Assembly: GCA_031292675.1 (NCBI GenBank)
Contig: JARLGQ010000275.1
Span: 1 to 34,224 of the forward strand
From: Acidimicrobiales bacterium
GTDB taxonomy: Bacteria > Actinomycetota > Acidimicrobiia > Acidimicrobiales > UBA8190
Reading direction: 5' to 3'
DNA: 34,224 nucleotides
Shown: positions 8,186 through 18,216 of the stretch, one piece after another
Position numbering within the stretch: position 1 is the stretch's first letter
How the letters are laid out: each line of letters starts with the position of its first letter
The notes under the pieces: generated by a model
Told to the model about the DNA's origin: nothing
What the model saw: only the letters and a program-made list of their open reading frames with translations
Database searches by the model: none
Position numbers and translations under genes: made by a program

Positions 8186-8596
8186 TCAGCGGGCTGTGAT
8201 CACGCGGCCGGTGATCTTTCGAGGGATGATCTTGAGCCAGCGATCTGCGGGTGGCGGTGCCCAGGATTGGACGGTCAGCGAACGGAGAGCTTCTGATCGC
8301 TGATCGAGGGCCGAGGAGATGTCGGCGCCGTAGCCCTGGAGGAGCACGCTCCATCCCACCCCCTTGTCCCAGTCGACGTGGTCGACTTCGAAGCTCACGG
8401 AAGTGAGCGGTGCGTTCAGGGTCTTTGCCCCCTGGTTGGTTTGGAGGACGACGGTTTCACCTTCCATGGCGAATTGCATGGGCAACACGAGGGGAACGCC
8501 ATCGACCACCACGCCCAACCGCCCGAGACGCTGCGTCGCCATCCGCGTCAGGCATTCGTCCCGCCCGAGCTCTTCGACGGTGCCCGCGTGCTCCAT
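8186..8596 (-). CDS. Second PPOX-fold protein, paralogous to the neighbouring gene
   Basis: LGRDECLTRMATQRLGRLGVVVDGVPLVLPMQFAMEGETVVLQTNQGAKTLNAPLTSVSFEVD...GWSVLLQGYG, same architecture as 7607..8062. Confidence 0.82.
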   Translation of the reverse strand: MEHAGTVEELGRDECLTRMATQRLGRLGVVVDGVPLVLPMQFAMEGETVVLQTNQGAKTLNAPLTSVSFEVDHVDWDKGVGWSVLLQGYGADISSALDQRSEALRSLTVQSWAPPPADRWLKIIPRKITGRVITAR

Positions 8597-8719
8597 TTCC
8601 GACCTCCTAGCACGACACAGGGACCCTGACCGGGACGAACGTGGTTGGTGTCGCTAACCGGGGATCTTATGTCGGCGTGGCCGGCGGCCCTCCCCCGGCA
8701 GCGGCTCGGCCAGAGACGA

Positions 8720-8735
8720 AGGGCCATAGTGCCCT
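8720..8735. promoter_or_regulatory. Candidate DosR-like box (AGGGCCATAGTGCCCT)
   Basis: Near-perfect palindrome AGGGC-N6-GCCCT between the divergent PPOX and M50 protease genes, about 55 bp upstream of the M50 start. Confidence 0.55.
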
Positions 8736-8790
8736 GGTGCCCCGGGGGGTGCGTCGCACATCCTCGCGTTAGGACCTGAACAACAAGGCA

Positions 8791-9543
8791 ATGACCATGG
8801 CGCAGGACCGGAGGACGAGAAGCTCGATCCGGGTGGCTCGTATCGGGGGCATCGACATCCGGATGCACTGGACCTTCTTGGTCCTGGTCGTCCTCGTGGT
8901 GTGGCTGAACTCGGGCAGTGGGTCGGCAACGGCCGCCTCCGGCCTGGTGTGGATCGTCGCGGTCTTCTCCTCGGTACTGGTCCACGAGTACGCCCACTGC
9001 GTGGTCGCCCGCCGACGTGGGGCGGTGGTCCAGGACATCCTGCTCCTTCCCATCGGTGGTCTGTCTCAGCTCGAGAAGATGCCCGAGCGCGCCGCCGACG
9101 AGTTCGCCATCGCCGTCGTGGGACCGCTCGCGAGCCTCGGATTGGCCGTCATCGCCGTCGCCGGGGGTCTGGTCTTCGGCGCGCATCTGTGGCCGCCCAC
9201 CCTCTTTGCCGGTCCCTGGTTCGCCCGGCTGGCGTGGCTGAACATCTTGTTGGGCGTGTTCAATCTGTTGCCCGCGCTTCCGATGGACGGAGGCAGGGTC
9301 CTTCGCGCCGCACTCGAGCAACACGACCACGACCGGATCACGGCCACCCGTCAGGCCGGGAAGATCGCCCGGATCCTGGCCGTCGTCATGATCGCGGGCG
9401 GCGTCTTCTATGACTTCTGGCTGGTCTTCATCGGCGTCTTCGTCTACCTGGGGGCGGGCTCCGAGGAGCGAGCGGTGCAGAGACCGGGACAGGGGTCGGC
9501 GGGACCGAGACCCCCGTCGGCGCAATCCTCTTCACCCGAGTGA
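8791..9543 (+). CDS. Site-2 protease family (M50) membrane metalloprotease
   Basis: Zinc motif HEYAH (VLVHEYAHCVVARRRGA), LLPIGGLSQLEKMP, second-site NLLPALPMDGGRVLRA, several hydrophobic segments. Confidence 0.9.
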   Translation: MTMAQDRRTRSSIRVARIGGIDIRMHWTFLVLVVLVVWLNSGSGSATAASGLVWIVAVFSSVLVHEYAHCVVARRRGAVVQDILLLPIGGLSQLEKMPERAADEFAIAVVGPLASLGLAVIAVAGGLVFGAHLWPPTLFAGPWFARLAWLNILLGVFNLLPALPMDGGRVLRAALEQHDHDRITATRQAGKIARILAVVMIAGGVFYDFWLVFIGVFVYLGAGSEERAVQRPGQGSAGPRPPSAQSSSPE

Positions 9544-9619
9544 TCTCACCCCCCCGTTGTGCCACCTCTCATCGTGTAGGCCACCTCCGTGCGGGCCGCA
9601 ACGGTCCCGGTGAGACAGC

Positions 9620-11797
9620 TCAGTGGTCGACCTCCGGCGCGAGTCTGCCCCGGCGAGCTCTCTTTGTCTTTGGCTCGATCCACGCCCCCGGTGGGGTGAT
9701 GAGCACAGGTGCATCCTCGCCCAGTTGCACGCGGACGCTCGAGGCGCACGCCACGTGGACGGCATTGCCCTGGCACCGCAGGCGAACGCGGCGTCCGTGC
9801 CAGTGCAACGTGATGCGCAGTTCGTCCCAGCCGGATGGAATGTGAGGATCCAGAACGAGCGCGCCGTCGTCGGGCCCCGTCACCCGCACCCCGGCGAATC
9901 CGAACACGAGGGCCTGCCACAGCCCGCCCAGGCTGGCCAGGTGAAGACCACCAGCGGTGCTGCCGGTCACGTCGTCGAGATCGATGTCCTGCGCGAGCTG
10001 GAGGAAGCCGAGCGCCTCCTTCAAACGGCCCGCCCTGGCCAGGACGGCGGCGTGTACGCCGGGCGACAACGAGCTTCCGTGTGCGGTTCGCGGCAGATAG
10101 TGGTCCAGGTCGCGCCGCAGCGTCCCGCGTCGCAGGGCCCCGGGGATCATGTGGTGCGCCATGAGCACGTCCGCCTGTTTGATGATCTGGGAGCCCGCCA
10201 CTCGATCGTGGCCGAGCACCAGGTCGGCGAGGACGGGAATAGGACCGATGTCGTCGACCAAGAGTGGTTCCAGGTCGTCGAAACCCGCGAACTGCACGTA
10301 ACGACCGGTCGCCGCATCGAATCCGTCGACAATGGCGCGGGACAGTGACCGCCAACGTTGGGCCTCGACGAGCTCGGTGGCCGAGGAGCCTCGCTCGACG
10401 AGGTCGGCTGCCCGTTCCAGGTTCCACGCCGCCATCAGGTTCGTGAAGGCGTTGTCGTCGACGTGTTCGTGATACTCGTCGGGGCCGATCACGCCGTCGA
10501 TGTGTCCCACGCCGTCCGAGTCGAGGCGAATCCGGCTCGCCCAGTACCGAGCGGTCTCTGTCATCAGGGGGCGGCCGGGTCCTTCCAGGAACGACCAACG
10601 ACCCGACCACGCCGCGACCTGCCAAGCCGCCCATGCCACGTCCGCCGTGATGTGTTCCTCGAGCTCGCCGGTGCGAATGGCCGAGACGTGACCACGGTCG
10701 TCGATCCCGCTCTTGGGTGTGACGTCGTAGCCGAGGGATGCCGATTCCCAAGGAAAACGTGCCCCGCTCCTGCCCAGTGAGGACGCCTGGTCCATCGCTG
10801 CGGAAAGCCTGCGGACCCGGTACTCGAGTATGGCCCGGGCCGAAGCGGGATGGGTCGCCGCCATCACCGGCAGTACGAACACGTCCGAGTCCCAGAAGAC
10901 GTGCCCCCCGTAGGCGGGACCGGTGAGGCCTCGGGGCCCGACCGCCGCTTCTCCGGAGTCGCCGACCGAGGCCATGAGGTGAAAGAGCGCCAGCCGGACA
11001 GCCCTGGTGAGCTCGACGTCGCCCACCACCTCGATGTCGGCCTCGGCCCAGCGCGAGGCCCATGCCGATTTCTGTTCGGCGAGCAGAGACCGGGCGTCGA
11101 CCACGGCGCCCGGTCCTGGGGCCGGATCGGGTCTTGCCGTGCCCTGCATCTCTTGGTCGGCCCGCTCATAGGAGGCATGGCGAACAATGCCGATGGTCCG
11201 CGATCTTTCCGCCCGAGCCGGTTGGGCCTGGCGCCGAGTATGGACGACGACGGCGACGTGGTCGCCGAAGGTCGCTCGATCGGTGACGGACTCGGGGCCG
11301 GCGGGCTCGAAGATCGTGGATCGCCCCTCGGCGACGAGCACCATGGTCCCGGGATGTTCGAGACAAGCCCATCGGGCCGAAAACAGAATCGGCCCGCCTT
11401 TCGCGTTCACGGTCCTCCACAGGACGCCCGAACGCAGGTCGAGTACCCGTGTGCCCGCCGGAAGTGGGGCCCGCAACGACAGCGTGATCCAGGTGGGGAT
11501 GGCGAGGATCGCTTCGGAGCCGTCTTCACGATGTTCGTAGACCCCGGCCATGTAGACGCCGGGCAGGGAGTCGATCCCCCCCTCCTCGAGGCTCCCTCTG
11601 GTCCCGGTGGTCCCGTCAGCCACCGTGAGCAAGCTTTCGTGGACCCGATGCCTGCCCGGGGTCGTGTCGGACACGACGAGCATCCAGGGTGAGGGCTCGG
11701 ACCCCGGCCATTCGGACAGGACCTCGGCCACCTCGGTCGCCGGTGATCCCTGCCCCTCTTCACCAGCACGCGATGGCGGTGTGGGACGATTCGCCAT
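9620..11797 (-). CDS. Glycoside hydrolase family 65 protein (trehalose/kojibiose-phosphorylase type)
   Basis: GPAYGGHVFWDSDVFVLPV, GVIGPDEYHEHVDDNAFTNLMAAWNL catalytic region, SQIIKQADVLMAHHMIP, HGSSLSPGVHA; start uncertain (ORF to 11998; ATG 11797 chosen). Confidence 0.9.
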   Translation of the reverse strand: MANRPTPPSRAGEEGQGSPATEVAEVLSEWPGSEPSPWMLVVSDTTPGRHRVHESLLTVADGTTGTRGSLEEGGIDSLPGVYMAGVYEHREDGSEAILAIPTWITLSLRAPLPAGTRVLDLRSGVLWRTVNAKGGPILFSARWACLEHPGTMVLVAEGRSTIFEPAGPESVTDRATFGDHVAVVVHTRRQAQPARAERSRTIGIVRHASYERADQEMQGTARPDPAPGPGAVVDARSLLAEQKSAWASRWAEADIEVVGDVELTRAVRLALFHLMASVGDSGEAAVGPRGLTGPAYGGHVFWDSDVFVLPVMAATHPASARAILEYRVRRLSAAMDQASSLGRSGARFPWESASLGYDVTPKSGIDDRGHVSAIRTGELEEHITADVAWAAWQVAAWSGRWSFLEGPGRPLMTETARYWASRIRLDSDGVGHIDGVIGPDEYHEHVDDNAFTNLMAAWNLERAADLVERGSSATELVEAQRWRSLSRAIVDGFDAATGRYVQFAGFDDLEPLLVDDIGPIPVLADLVLGHDRVAGSQIIKQADVLMAHHMIPGALRRGTLRRDLDHYLPRTAHGSSLSPGVHAAVLARAGRLKEALGFLQLAQDIDLDDVTGSTAGGLHLASLGGLWQALVFGFAGVRVTGPDDGALVLDPHIPSGWDELRITLHWHGRRVRLRCQGNAVHVACASSVRVQLGEDAPVLITPPGAWIEPKTKRARRGRLAPEVDH

Positions 11798-12186
11798 CAC
11801 CACGATGATACGTGGGTGGCTTCCGAGCGCCGGATGACCCCGCCCTCCTTCTCGACCCGACGGAGTCCACCGGTGCACCTGCAGGACGCACACACGCGCC
11901 GTGTCGGAATTCCCCGTCGAGCACGATCGCGGTCGATCGACGGACCGGTCAGAGCTCCCGGGGGGGCAGGTTCGACCACCGAGGGTGTCGATTGTCACGG
12001 AGAAGACCGGCTCACGAGGATTCTCGTCCTCGCTGCAGGTGGTCCGGATTGCTGAAACGGCTGGTGGGTCGCGAATGACTACGCTCTACAGCGCGGTTTC
12101 ACTCTCACCGCCGTATGGATCGGATCAGATCGCACGTGCGACGAGGCGGTCGGATCCCCACCTTCCATCCTCGATCACCAGGAGCC

Positions 12187-13359
12187 ATGCCCGAATACCG
12201 GATACTCGTGCCCCCGCCGAGACGACATCGAAAGGGCTGGACCGCCGCGATCGCCGCCGCCGTCGTCGTCGCCGCAGCCGCCGGGGCGTTCGTGGTCTCG
12301 AAGCATGGCCAGGACGATCGGCGCCGCTCGCAGTCCCGAGGTGGCGCCAAGAACGAAACGTCGGCACAAGCCTTTGCCGTTGTTTCCACGGTGCCGGCGA
12401 CCGGGGCCACCGACGTGCCTTCCGATCAGGTCGTCACCGTTCGTCTCTCGGCCCCGGTGGTCGTCACCACCGGAATGCCGACGTTCGATCCGCCCGTGAG
12501 TGGGGCATGGACGAGAGTCGGAGCCAAGTCCCTTGCATTCAGGGCGACCGCGCCGTTCCTGCCCACGAGCACCGAGACCCTCGTCATCCCCGACGGATCG
12601 TGGGGTCCCCGCAGCACCGCCGGAGCCATGCTGGTCAAGCCCGTCACGATCACTTTCTCCGTGGCCCAGGCGAGCACCGAACGGCTACAGCAACTGCTCG
12701 CGCAATTGGACTATCTCCCTCTTTCGTTCACCCCCACCGGACCCTTGAGCTCGCCGGCAGAGGCGACGACTGCGCAAGCCGGCTCGTTCGCCTGGCGCTG
12801 GCCCAACCCACCGTCGTCGCTGACCTCTCTGTGGACAGAAGGCTATGAGAACGTCATCACCAAAGGGGCTGTGATGAACTTCGAGAACCAGAACGGCCTG
12901 GCAGTCGACGGTCTGGCCGGCCCGCGTGTCTGGTCCACACTGCTGTCCGACATCGCAGCCGCCAAGGTGAACGCCGACCCCTATACCTACGTCGTCGTCT
13001 CCAAGCAGCTTCCGCAGTCCCTGACCCTCTTCGAGAACGGGACTCCGGCGTTGGTCGACATTCCCGTCAACACCGGTGCGCCAGGTGCCGACACGGTCGA
13101 CGGCACCTATCCCGTGTTCGAACACGTCCTCAGCTCGCGGATGCAAGGCACGAATCCTGACGGCACCAAGTACGACGACCCGAATGTCCCCTGGGCCAGC
13201 TACTTCAACGGTGGGGATGCGTTGCATGGATTCGTGCGGGCGACCTACGGCTCCCCCCAGAGCAACGGGTGTGTCGAGATGCGGATCTCAGACGCTGCCA
13301 AGGTGTGGCCCTTGTCCCCGATCGGGACGTTGGTGACGGTGGTCGGCCCCGCGTCGTAG
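12187..13359 (+). CDS. L,D-transpeptidase (YkuD) with Ig-like N-terminal and peptidoglycan-binding-like segments
   Basis: TM helix WTAAIAAAVVVAAAAGAFVV, Ig-like VVSTVPATGATDVPSDQVVTVRLSAPV, PG-binding-like MNFENQNGLAVDGLAGPRVWSTLL, catalytic HGFVRATYGSPQSNGCVEMRISDA. Confidence 0.9.
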   Translation: MPEYRILVPPPRRHRKGWTAAIAAAVVVAAAAGAFVVSKHGQDDRRRSQSRGGAKNETSAQAFAVVSTVPATGATDVPSDQVVTVRLSAPVVVTTGMPTFDPPVSGAWTRVGAKSLAFRATAPFLPTSTETLVIPDGSWGPRSTAGAMLVKPVTITFSVAQASTERLQQLLAQLDYLPLSFTPTGPLSSPAEATTAQAGSFAWRWPNPPSSLTSLWTEGYENVITKGAVMNFENQNGLAVDGLAGPRVWSTLLSDIAAAKVNADPYTYVVVSKQLPQSLTLFENGTPALVDIPVNTGAPGADTVDGTYPVFEHVLSSRMQGTNPDGTKYDDPNVPWASYFNGGDALHGFVRATYGSPQSNGCVEMRISDAAKVWPLSPIGTLVTVVGPAS

Positions 13360-13438
13360 CTTTCCGGTCGGCGTCTCGCTCTCAGGAAACACATGGCGCC
13401 GGTTCGGTTCTGGGCCTGCGGTGCCGGTCGCCCAGCAC

Positions 13439-15085
13439 TCATTCGCCCTTCAGGTCCCTCCGCCAGAAGGCGAGGCCTCCCGTGACGGCGCTCAGAACCC
13501 CGACGGCGACCATCGTTCCTGCGGTTTTCCAGTTCGGGGGTACGGCGGGCGCTGCCGCCATCTGGTGGAAGACCGAGGTGTCCAGGACCCAGTGGTTCAC
13601 AGCGCCCACCCCACCTGTGATCTCGAGGAGCAAGGACCACGTCAACACCCCGTAGGTGGCGATCGACGCGGCGCGGGGCCAGGCACCCATCACCAGGGCT
13701 CCTAGGCCCAGGATGCAGATGGCCGGGGCGGCGATGTTCGAGCCTGCGTTGAGCATCGTGGGGAGACTCACCCCGGCGTGCTCGCTGGCGGCGCCGAGCC
13801 AGGTGAAGAAGCCGGCCACCAAGCCACCCGCCACGACGACGGAGGCGGCTGCCAAGAGTCTCCCGCCGAACCACGAGGCGCGGGTATACGGACGGACCAG
13901 GATGTGCTCGAGACGCCCCTCGGCCTCCTCCGCCCGGGCCGCGGTGACCTGACCGGCTGCACCGAACGAGACCACAAGAGCGAGCATGAGAAACGCCACG
14001 CCGAGGTACGTGTGGGTGCCCGTGCCGGGCGCCCCGAGCCGCGTGAACAGCTGCGTCACAGACGAGCCCGAGATCGTTGCGCCGGCGGCTTTCGCCACCA
14101 GTCCGAGGAGCAGCCCCGATGCGGCGATCGCCACCCCCCAGCTGATGACGGTAGGCCGGATCAATCGGATGGTCAGTCCCACGGGCCCGGAAAGCAGGCG
14201 AAGACGCGGTGGCGCGCTCGCCCGGTCGGGCAGCGTGCTGGACCCGAGGTCCCGGATTCCGGCCAGATGCACGGCAACCCCCGAGGCCACCACCGTGAAG
14301 GCGCCGATCGGGAGCAGGGCCAGAGGATGCGGGGCGGTCAGAGGTTGGAGCTCCTCTGCCCATCCCAGCGGGGACGCCCAGCGCAGCCAGTGGAGCCCGA
14401 TGCCGGAGTCGGCCACCACTCGGATTCCGTAACTCACGCCCAGCACAGTCGCCGCGTAGGTGGCTGCTTGGCGGCGGGTCGCCCCCAGCTGGCTGGTGAG
14501 CGCCCCGACGGCAAGGAACATGATGGCGCTCGACACGAGGGCCAACGCGAAGAACGAGGCCGGCCCGGGGGTGATCTCGACCTTTGAGGAATGTCCGGTA
14601 ACGCCCGTGATCAGGGCGGTGACAGCCCACAAGGTCGCTGCACCGGCGGCGAGTCCGCTGATCGCCTGGGCGGTGGCACCTCTCCGGGTCGTCTGGCCGG
14701 TCAGCAAGAGCTCCCAGCGCTCGGACTCCTCCTCACCGCGCAGAAGCCGCGTACTGGTCAAGAGTCCCCAAATCGCGCCGAGGATCGTCAGCGTCATGGA
14801 CACCTTGAACACCGTGAAGCCGGCGACGGTCTGGAGCCGGGTGGCGGGTCCGAACAGCGCGCTCGTGGCGTTGTTGGACCCGAACGCGGCCTCCAGGTGT
14901 TGCCGTTGGGTTCGTGTCTTGTAGATCGACACGTAGCTGAGGGCCGACGACGCCACGAAGATGCCGAAGATGTAGCCCCAAAGAACTCCGGACCGGGCCG
15001 CCTTTCGGGCCGTGACCCGGGCGACGACAGTCCCTGCCGACCAATTGGTCCGGGCCGGGGTGCCCAGTGCGAGTTCAGGTTGCAC
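13439..15085 (-). CDS. ABC-2 type exporter permease, large multi-TM protein
   Basis: Many hydrophobic segments; overlaps the upstream ATPase gene by 11 bp. Confidence 0.82.
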   Translation of the reverse strand: MQPELALGTPARTNWSAGTVVARVTARKAARSGVLWGYIFGIFVASSALSYVSIYKTRTQRQHLEAAFGSNNATSALFGPATRLQTVAGFTVFKVSMTLTILGAIWGLLTSTRLLRGEEESERWELLLTGQTTRRGATAQAISGLAAGAATLWAVTALITGVTGHSSKVEITPGPASFFALALVSSAIMFLAVGALTSQLGATRRQAATYAATVLGVSYGIRVVADSGIGLHWLRWASPLGWAEELQPLTAPHPLALLPIGAFTVVASGVAVHLAGIRDLGSSTLPDRASAPPRLRLLSGPVGLTIRLIRPTVISWGVAIAASGLLLGLVAKAAGATISGSSVTQLFTRLGAPGTGTHTYLGVAFLMLALVVSFGAAGQVTAARAEEAEGRLEHILVRPYTRASWFGGRLLAAASVVVAGGLVAGFFTWLGAASEHAGVSLPTMLNAGSNIAAPAICILGLGALVMGAWPRAASIATYGVLTWSLLLEITGGVGAVNHWVLDTSVFHQMAAAPAVPPNWKTAGTMVAVGVLSAVTGGLAFWRRDLKGE

Positions 15086-15992
15086 GGGCCGGGAGGCTCG
15101 TCGAGGCGGCGTCGCCGTCGTAAATGGCCAGGAAGAGCTCCTCCAATGACGGTTCGCGACTCAGGAGCTCGTTGACGCCCGATTCGGCCAACACCTTCAG
15201 CAACGGTTGGACGCTTCCGCGTACTTGCATGCGAACGACGTGTCCATCAGCGTGGATCGCACTGACTCCCGGGACCACCGTGAGGTCGGGGATCGGACCA
15301 TCGAATCTGGCCTCCACGGTCAGGGAAGAAAGATGGCGCATTTCCGCCAAGGTCCCCATCTCGATCAACCGTCCGTCGCGAAGGATCCCCACCTTGTCGC
15401 AGAGGGCCTCCACCTCGCTGAGGATGTGCGAGGACAGGAACACGGTCTGGCCGCGCTCTTTCGCTTCGTGGACGCAGCGACGAAACGCCTGCTCCATCAG
15501 CGGGTCCAATCCGCCGGTCGGTTCGTCGAGGACGAGGAGATCGGGCCGGGCCATGAGCGCTGCGATCAGGATGATCTTCTGTCGGTTTCCCTTCGAATAG
15601 GCGCGCACCTTCTTGGAAGCGTCGAGGTCGAAGCGTGTGATGAGCTCTTCACGGTATGCCTCGTCCACCTTGCCCTGAACCCGGCCCAGAAGGTGAAGGG
15701 TTTCGGCGCCGGTCAGCGATGGCCACAGGTTCGCCTCGCCGGCGACGTAGGCCAGGCGTCGATGGGCCTCGACCGGTCGGTGCTGGCAGTCGATCCCGAA
15801 AATCTCCCCGCGACCCGACGTGGGCCGAATCAAGCCGAGTAGCAATCGGATCGTGGTCGTCTTCCCCGCCCCGTTCGGACCGAGATACCCCACTACTTCG
15901 CCCGGGGAGATCTCGAGGTTCAAGTCGCTGAGGGCGTCGACATCGCCGTAGCGCTTGGACAGGCCCTCGGTCCGGATCGCTGTGGTCGCCAT
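15075..15992 (-). CDS. ABC transporter ATP-binding protein
   Basis: Walker A GYLGPNGAGKTTTIRLLLG, signature KVRAYSKGNRQKIILIAALMA, Walker B PDLLVLDEPTGGLDP. Confidence 0.95.
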   Translation of the reverse strand: MATTAIRTEGLSKRYGDVDALSDLNLEISPGEVVGYLGPNGAGKTTTIRLLLGLIRPTSGRGEIFGIDCQHRPVEAHRRLAYVAGEANLWPSLTGAETLHLLGRVQGKVDEAYREELITRFDLDASKKVRAYSKGNRQKIILIAALMARPDLLVLDEPTGGLDPLMEQAFRRCVHEAKERGQTVFLSSHILSEVEALCDKVGILRDGRLIEMGTLAEMRHLSSLTVEARFDGPIPDLTVVPGVSAIHADGHVVRMQVRGSVQPLLKVLAESGVNELLSREPSLEELFLAIYDGDAASTSLPARAT

Positions 15993-16096
15993 GCGTGTGA
16001 CCTCCTGAACCTGCTCGTTCCGAAACTACCCCAGAGGTGGCATCCCCGATCTCCTGGTAGGGAGGCGCTGCGTCGAGCACGACGAGAGTGCCATCG

Positions 16097-16112
16097 CCGG
16101 CCGAAGTACCCT
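16097..16112. promoter_or_regulatory. Candidate DosR-like box (minus strand AGGGTACTTCGGCCGG)
   Basis: 11/16 identity to the 19118 site; between the divergent ABC ATPase and ftsH genes. Confidence 0.35.
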
Positions 16113-16214
16113 TTCACCGCACCACGATTCACAGTACGACGACCACCGGCGCGCCAGTCGGCTTCTGCCGCAAGGTGTGATGTCGGATGAGGCTTCGACG
16201 TTCAGAGGAAGACC

Positions 16215-18194
16215 ATGACCAAGCAAGCCACTCCTCCACCCACCAGTGACAAGGGGGCACCGACTGCGCCCCCGCCCGCCCCTGCGTGGCGCCACTATCT
16301 GTGGCTCGTCGCCATCGCCATCTTCTTCGTCTTGTATTTCGTCCTGCCCACGACACAAGGCCAGCAGCAGGTCACGCTCAACTACTCGCAGTTCTTGCAC
16401 GACGTGTCGGCCCACAAGGTCAAGACGGTCTCCATCGAGACCGGTGGGGGTGCGACCGGAACCCTGACCAATTCCAAGCAGTACACGACGGTCATTCCGC
16501 CACAGGCCGGGCAGGCACTCCTGAGCGAGCTCGAGAAGTCCGGAGTCCAGATCACGGCGCAGACGAGTGGCACCTCCTTCGGTGCCGAAGTGTTGTCGTG
16601 GGTGATACTGCTCCTGCCATTCATCATCCTCGGGTACCTGTGGTGGCGCCTCTCGAAGGGGGCTGCCGGGCGTATGCAGGGAGCTCTCGGAGTGGGCCGG
16701 TCCAAGGCGAAGGTTTTCGACGAGGAACGCCCCAAGACGACCTTCGCCGACGTGGCGGGATACGAGGGCGCCAAGCTCGAGATCCGCGAGGTCGTCGACT
16801 TCCTCAGGCACCCCGAACGCTACGCACGCGCCGGAGCGATGGCACCCAGGGGCATCTTGATGGTCGGGCCGCCCGGCACCGGCAAGACCCTGCTGGCTCG
16901 GGCCGTGGCAGGTGAGGCAGACGTCCCGTTCTTCTCGGTTACGGGCTCGAGCTTCGTCGAGATGTTCGTCGGCGTGGGAGCGGCCCGCGTCCGTGACCTG
17001 TTCGAAGAAGCACGCAAGCGGGCACCGGCCATCATCTTCGTCGACGAGATCGACGCCATCGGTCAGCGTCGGGGCGGAGCGGGAGTGGTCGTCTCGAACG
17101 ACGAGCGGGAGCAGACTCTGAATCAGCTCCTTGCCGAGATGGACGGGTTCGACCCGGCCACCGGCATCGTGGTCCTAGCCGCCACCAACAGGCCCGAGAT
17201 CCTCGACCCGGCGCTGCTCCGGCCGGGGCGGTTCGACCGCCAGGTCACGATCCCGCTGCCGACGCTGTCCGAGCGCCTGGCCATCTTGCAGGTCCACTCC
17301 CGGGACAAGCGTCTCGACGAGAGCGTGGACCTCGAGACTGTGGCCAGGGGGACGCCCGGATTTTCCGGGGCAGACCTTGCGAACCTCGTCAACGAGGCTG
17401 CGATCGTCGCCGTGCGGGCGGATCGCGAGGTGCTCACCGCCAAGGACTTCGACGAAGCCCGTGACCGCATCATCCTGGGACGGCGAGAGGGCTCCAACGT
17501 CCTGCTTCCCGACGAGAAGCACGCCGTCGCCGTCCACGAGTCCGGGCATGCGCTCGTGGCCGCGTTCTCGGAGAAGGCAGATCCCATTGCCAAGGTGACG
17601 ATCCTTCCCGCCGGACAGGCGCTGGGAGTCACCGAGCAGCTCCCCCTGGTCGAAAGGCACCTCTACGGCGAGGATTACCTCTACGACATGTTGGCGGTGT
17701 TCCTCGGAGGTCGTGCCGGCGAGATCGTCGTGCTGGGGCAAGGCTCGACGGGTGCCGCCAACGACCTCGCCAAAGCTACGGACCTGGCGACCAAGATGGT
17801 GCGGGAGTTCGGTCTCTCCTCGGCTCTCGGGCCCGTGGGTTACCCCTCCGGGGGCTCGGTGTTCCTGGGTGGCGAAGGCCAGGCGTTCTCGAGCCGGCCT
17901 TATGCGGAGAGGACACAGGCCACCATCGACACCGAGGTTGCGCGGCTGCTGCGCGAGGCCGAGCAACGGGCCGTCGACGTGCTGAAGGCGCATCGCGATG
18001 TCCTCGAATCGTTGGTGCAGTTGCTCATCGCCAACGAGACGGTGGACGGCTCACAGGTCTATGCCCTCGCCGGGCGTCCCGAACCTGTAGCCGGCGGCAC
18101 GGGGATGACGATGGCCCCGGACCGAGCCAGCTCGGTGGAGCGGAAACCTGCCAGCAAGGGCTCCGCCAAGACGGCGCCGGACCACCGGCCGTGA
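16215..18194 (+). CDS. ftsH: ATP-dependent zinc metalloprotease FtsH
   Basis: TM helices at N-terminus, Walker [57 protein letters not shown], zinc motif [31 protein letters not shown]. Confidence 0.96.
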   Translation: MTKQATPPPTSDKGAPTAPPPAPAWRHYLWLVAIAIFFVLYFVLPTTQGQQQVTLNYSQFLHDVSAHKVKTVSIETGGGATGTLTNSKQYTTVIPPQAGQALLSELEKSGVQITAQTSGTSFGAEVLSWVILLLPFIILGYLWWRLSKGAAGRMQGALGVGRSKAKVFDEERPKTTFADVAGYEGAKLEIREVVDFLRHPERYARAGAMAPRGILMVGPPGTGKTLLARAVAGEADVPFFSVTGSSFVEMFVGVGAARVRDLFEEARKRAPAIIFVDEIDAIGQRRGGAGVVVSNDEREQTLNQLLAEMDGFDPATGIVVLAATNRPEILDPALLRPGRFDRQVTIPLPTLSERLAILQVHSRDKRLDESVDLETVARGTPGFSGADLANLVNEAAIVAVRADREVLTAKDFDEARDRIILGRREGSNVLLPDEKHAVAVHESGHALVAAFSEKADPIAKVTILPAGQALGVTEQLPLVERHLYGEDYLYDMLAVFLGGRAGEIVVLGQGSTGAANDLAKATDLATKMVREFGLSSALGPVGYPSGGSVFLGGEGQAFSSRPYAERTQATIDTEVARLLREAEQRAVDVLKAHRDVLESLVQLLIANETVDGSQVYALAGRPEPVAGGTGMTMAPDRASSVERKPASKGSAKTAPDHRP

Positions 18195-18216
18195 ACGCTC
18201 CGCAATCCGGTCCTGA

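Noticed and set aside
9546-11063. 505-aa minus-strand ORF within the GH65 gene
   Set aside because: Alternative frame of GH65; R/G-rich translation without recognisable domains.
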